Below, in pieces: positions 61,991-64,000 of a DNA stretch of 64,000 nucleotides. How positions within the stretch are numbered: the stretch's first letter is position 1; each line of letters starts with the position of its first letter. Origin of the DNA: Saccharicrinis sp963677345 (GTDB lineage Bacteria; Bacteroidota; Bacteroidia; Bacteroidales; Marinilabiliaceae). The stretch is taken from NCBI GenBank assembly GCA_963677345.2, contig CAXXLC010000021.1, positions 62,001 to 126,000 on the forward strand, read 5' to 3'. A program made the position numbers and the translations under genes. Below the pieces are notes generated by a model. That model was not told the origin of the DNA. It did no database searches and saw nothing but the letters and a program-made list of their open reading frames with translations.

Positions 61991-62376
61991 AAAATTGAAA
62001 GCCTTGGTTTTCTGTTACATATATCCTCATGATTAATACTATTGGCAGAGCTGTATTCAGTTGTTAAATTAATGATATGCGTGATTGAATAGACGAACAA
62101 ATTAGTATATTTGATTGGTGAACAACAAAATAAATCAAAAGAATATGGCTATATATCCAGAAAATAAAAAAGCAAAAAAATCATAACCAAATATATACAA
62201 TATATATATATGTTCGTTAAATCAGTTAGTTACAAGGGTTGTTATCTTTGCATATAATATATATAAAGCCAATGTGTTTAGCGAAATGTTACCTGCAATT
62301 ATAAAAGTTATTTGCTAGGTTGTACATATTTTAAAAACTATCAAATATTCGAAAATTATATTTAAGACTAAATTTA
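61991..62376. other. AT-rich upstream region of the small membrane protein
   Basis: TATCTTTG at 62243-62250 fits a Bacteroidetes -7 box, but no good -33 partner is present. ATATATAT runs occur near 62195-62212. No ORF. Confidence 0.4.
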
Positions 62377-62787
62377 ATGAGTGAAAAAAATATAGTAATT
62401 ATAGGGACTATAGTTATTGCAGTTTGTATTTTTATCGTATTAAGAATAAATGTAAACAATTCTTATAAGAAATATTTTGATGATGTTGATAGAGCAGTTG
62501 GAGTAACAACGGAGACTACTCTGAAATCAAATGGTTCAGGAATAAATATCCATTACATGTACAGAATAGGAAATGCTATATACAAGGGTTCTTATAGCAC
62601 AAAAGGAAAACATGGTATAAAAGTTCCTAAAGGAAAATATTTGGTTGTATTTAGTAGAAAGAATCCTTCTTATAATGCATTCATTCCAGTTACTGTTAAT
62701 TCTAATCTCAAAGACCTACAAGTAGACTCTATTGCTATTAAGAAAAATTTTGAACTAACAACAAGAGCAAAAATAGTAAACCGATAA
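62377..62787 (+). CDS. Hypothetical single-pass membrane protein
   Basis: A 136-residue protein with one N-terminal membrane segment (about 5-23, IVIIGTIVIAVCIFIVL) and a soluble, probably extracytoplasmic beta-rich domain (YMYRIGNAIYKGSYSTKGKH, KVPKGKYLVVFSRKNPS). I do not recognise a family. Codon use and AT content look like the neighbouring accessory DNA. It is isolated from other genes. Confidence 0.65.
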   Translation: MSEKNIVIIGTIVIAVCIFIVLRINVNNSYKKYFDDVDRAVGVTTETTLKSNGSGINIHYMYRIGNAIYKGSYSTKGKHGIKVPKGKYLVVFSRKNPSYNAFIPVTVNSNLKDLQVDSIAIKKNFELTTRAKIVNR

Positions 62788-63057
62788 TGACTGAATTGGT
62801 TAGGTTAATAATAAAAAAATAAAAGCAGGTAACAATAAATAAAGGGCATAGGCTGTCAATATAAATTTGGGAGTTTTGCTCTTTTAATAAGTTCGCCGAA
62901 GCTTTTGCTTCGGCTAGTAAAAAGAATAAATTTATAACCAAAACAAAAGCTTCGGCTTGGTGGGATTTTGGAGGTTCGGTTTTTCAAATCAGCCTACGGC
63001 CCCTTATTCAAAACGTTAGGGCAAATTGAAGAAAAATCCTGCAAACATTGAAAGTTA
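62788..63057. other. Intergenic region with GC-rich hairpin and attC-like core
   Basis: GCCGAAGC-TTTT-GCTTCGGC (62895-62914) is a perfect hairpin; AAAGCTTCGGC recurs at 62946-62956. AAAACGTTAGGGCAAATTG lies 45 bp before the next gene and contains GTTAGGG, the core form of an integron attC R' box. A matching R'' box is not obvious. Confidence 0.35.
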
Positions 63058-63759
63058 ATGAGAAAACCAATTAAGATAGGTAAACTGACATTTAAGACAA
63101 AAAAGGAAGCTTTGGCTCATTTCAAACAGATTCTTAATTCGTATGATTTTAGAGAGAAATTAAACTCTAACGATTTGGAGGATGTTTGCGAACTGTTGAA
63201 AATACATGAGAAATCCAAAGAAAAAATTGGAGATGGGATACGAGATATAGAGATAGCAGAAGTAAGATACAATACAAAGTGTTTTAATCTCATTCGAACA
63301 GATTCAACCACAGATATTTTTTCTTACACGAAGTGCATTAGCGGAGGATTTACACCATTGACTAAATTTAGCCGAGCTTGTCGAGACTTGATTTATGAGG
63401 ACTTACGAAACGTAAAGCTTGATTATTTTAAAGCTAATTCCGTAAAAGGGCAAGTTAAGTGTCAAGAAACAGGAGAATTATGTAAGTGGGAGGAATTAAA
63501 TGTTGACCACCGACAGCCAAACACATTTTCAGTAATTATTGACCGATTTATTGAGATTAAACAACTTGATATTAATCAGATTGAATATGAAGAGGTTATT
63601 GACTCTGTATATACTTTCAAGGATAAAGCATTGGCTCAAGGATTCAGAGAGTATCACAAGGACAAAGCAAATTTAAGACTTGTTAAAAAGGAGAGCAACC
63701 TTGGGCGTTCATATCAAGCACGGATTGGGAGACAAAAGAAAGATTTGAAAATTGAGTAG
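63058..63759 (+). CDS. DUF3223 (DCL-like) protein with HNH-like C-terminus
   Basis: A 233-residue protein. Residues about 5-110 match DUF3223 (IGKLTFKTKKEALAHFKQIL, GDGIRDIEIAEVRYNTKCF). The second half has the outline of an HNH nuclease: CQETGELCKWEELNVDHRQP, then YHKDKANLRLVKKESNLGRS (H and N positions). HNH-like DUF3223 proteins are typical of accessory and phage-related DNA. Nuclease activity is inferred from motif order only. Confidence 0.75.
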   Translation: MRKPIKIGKLTFKTKKEALAHFKQILNSYDFREKLNSNDLEDVCELLKIHEKSKEKIGDGIRDIEIAEVRYNTKCFNLIRTDSTTDIFSYTKCISGGFTPLTKFSRACRDLIYEDLRNVKLDYFKANSVKGQVKCQETGELCKWEELNVDHRQPNTFSVIIDRFIEIKQLDINQIEYEEVIDSVYTFKDKALAQGFREYHKDKANLRLVKKESNLGRSYQARIGRQKKDLKIE

Positions 63760-63770
63760 GCTATAAAACA

Positions 63771-63845
63771 AAAAACCTCAGTTTCATCATCTCAAAATGA
63801 GAGAGAGGAGTTACTGAGGACTGCGATACAAAGATAAGCATAAAT
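63771..63845 (+). ncRNA. Structured RNA candidate upstream of an Abi-family gene (abiF-motif-like)
   Basis: CCTCAGT (63776-63782) pairs with ACTGAGG (63813-63819), enclosing TCTC-AAAAT-GAGA (63790-63802). It lies between the HNH-like gene and the Abi-family start, on the plus strand. A conserved structured RNA (the abiF motif) is known upstream of Abi_2-type genes in Bacteroidetes and other phyla, and this resembles it in place and shape. I could not check it against a covariance model. Confidence 0.5.
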
Positions 63846-63860
63846 CTTTATATTTGTCAA

Positions 63861-64000
63861 ATGGAGATTGAAAAAATTATTAAAACGGTTTCGCAAGAAC
63901 GATTTGAGCCATATAGAAAAAGGTACAGTAGTGATTTAAAACGTGGATTTTTACTATATCAAGCAAATATTCAGATATCACAATCTTTTTATTCAAGCCT
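63861..64000 (+). CDS. Abi-family (AbiF/Abi_2-like) protein, 5' part
   Basis: Runs off the window after 46 codons. ATG 63861 begins MEIEKIIKTVSQERFEPYRK, then SSDLKRGFLLYQANIQISQS and FYSSL, which matches the opening of Abi_2 proteins (ISxxRFxxYL, ALxLYxWNxxLSxAFY). The catalytic HEPN R-x4-6-H motif would lie beyond the edge. A TATATTTG box (63849-63856) lies only four bases before the ATG, so transcript initiation from it would be leaderless. Abi proteins abort phage infection or act as RNase toxins. Confidence 0.7.
   Translation, partial: MEIEKIIKTVSQERFEPYRKRYSSDLKRGFLLYQANIQISQSFYSS

Noticed and set aside
61870..62100. 76-residue minus-strand ORF
   Set aside because: Runs across a unit of the dispersed repeat family; no family resemblance and no conserved start.

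Overview
The window reads as a chromosomal stretch of an AT-rich Bacteroidota bacterium, most likely a Bacteroidia/Marinilabiliales-type marine or sediment lineage (inference). The pointers are a type IX secretion pair (a PKD-repeat protein with a gliding-motility C-terminal domain beside a PorP/SprF protein), Bacteroidetes-type promoters (TTTG, about 19 bp, TAnnTTTG), mostly SD-less starts, a sensor kinase of the Reg_prop/Y_Y_Y type, ISL3-like and IS1634-family elements, and many intergenic word-like repeats.

Layout. 1-595 is a composite repeat block. 596-8056 (minus) is a tetR-tolC-hlyD-ATPase-ATPase-permease-permease export operon ending in a VOC gene; a 225-bp heptamer array lies between tolC and hlyD. 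8217-11496 is a decayed sensor kinase gene (frameshift plus nonsense). 11650-15410 (minus) holds an HMA-tailed Cu/Zn efflux permease, an AraC regulator with an HMA-like N-terminus, and a chemotaxis receptor. 15837-19067 (plus) is a molybdate uptake and control operon (mop, modE-like, modA, modB, modC). 19285-25511 carries a transglutaminase-like protein, an outer-membrane protein, a GNAT/RLAN/ATP-grasp fusion, a broken VOC gene, an MscS channel and a glutathione peroxidase, followed by MarR. 26388-29626 is polyphosphate kinase followed 2 bp later by an HD-domain protein with a Pycsar-effector-type membrane domain. 30099-42407 has Hsp20, the T9SS pair, proline dehydrogenase, MATE, superoxide dismutase and arginine deiminase. 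42474-47041 (minus) has an FAD oxidoreductase and the AmmeMemoRadiSam genes with an interposed metallophosphoesterase. Three tandem tRNA-Lys and one tRNA-Gln follow.

From about 48 kb the window becomes accessory and repeat-rich. A CbpA/DnaJ gene is split by a 1477-bp ISL3-like element with an 8-bp target duplication. A run of three Hsp20-type genes (one frameshifted) is followed by a DUF2202 lipoprotein. An IS1634-family element sits between 100-bp direct repeats. About 4 kb then holds REP-like hairpins, 7-, 8- and 11-bp word arrays and long direct repeats, part of which recurs inverted at 1-595. The right end has a small membrane protein, a DUF3223/HNH-like protein and the start of an Abi-family gene preceded by a structured RNA candidate.

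Recurring themes: (1) heptamer arrays begin at or just after the stop codons of several unrelated genes, with the GTTGAAA word in the same orientation as the upstream gene; (2) the two Hsp20 loci share paired 13-bp dyads spaced exactly 32 bp, a common TATGGTATA-N4-TTGAA block and strong Shine-Dalgarno sequences that most genes here lack; (3) the Abi gene with its upstream RNA, and the PPK/HD-PycTM pair, are the best candidates for defence or stress systems worth testing.
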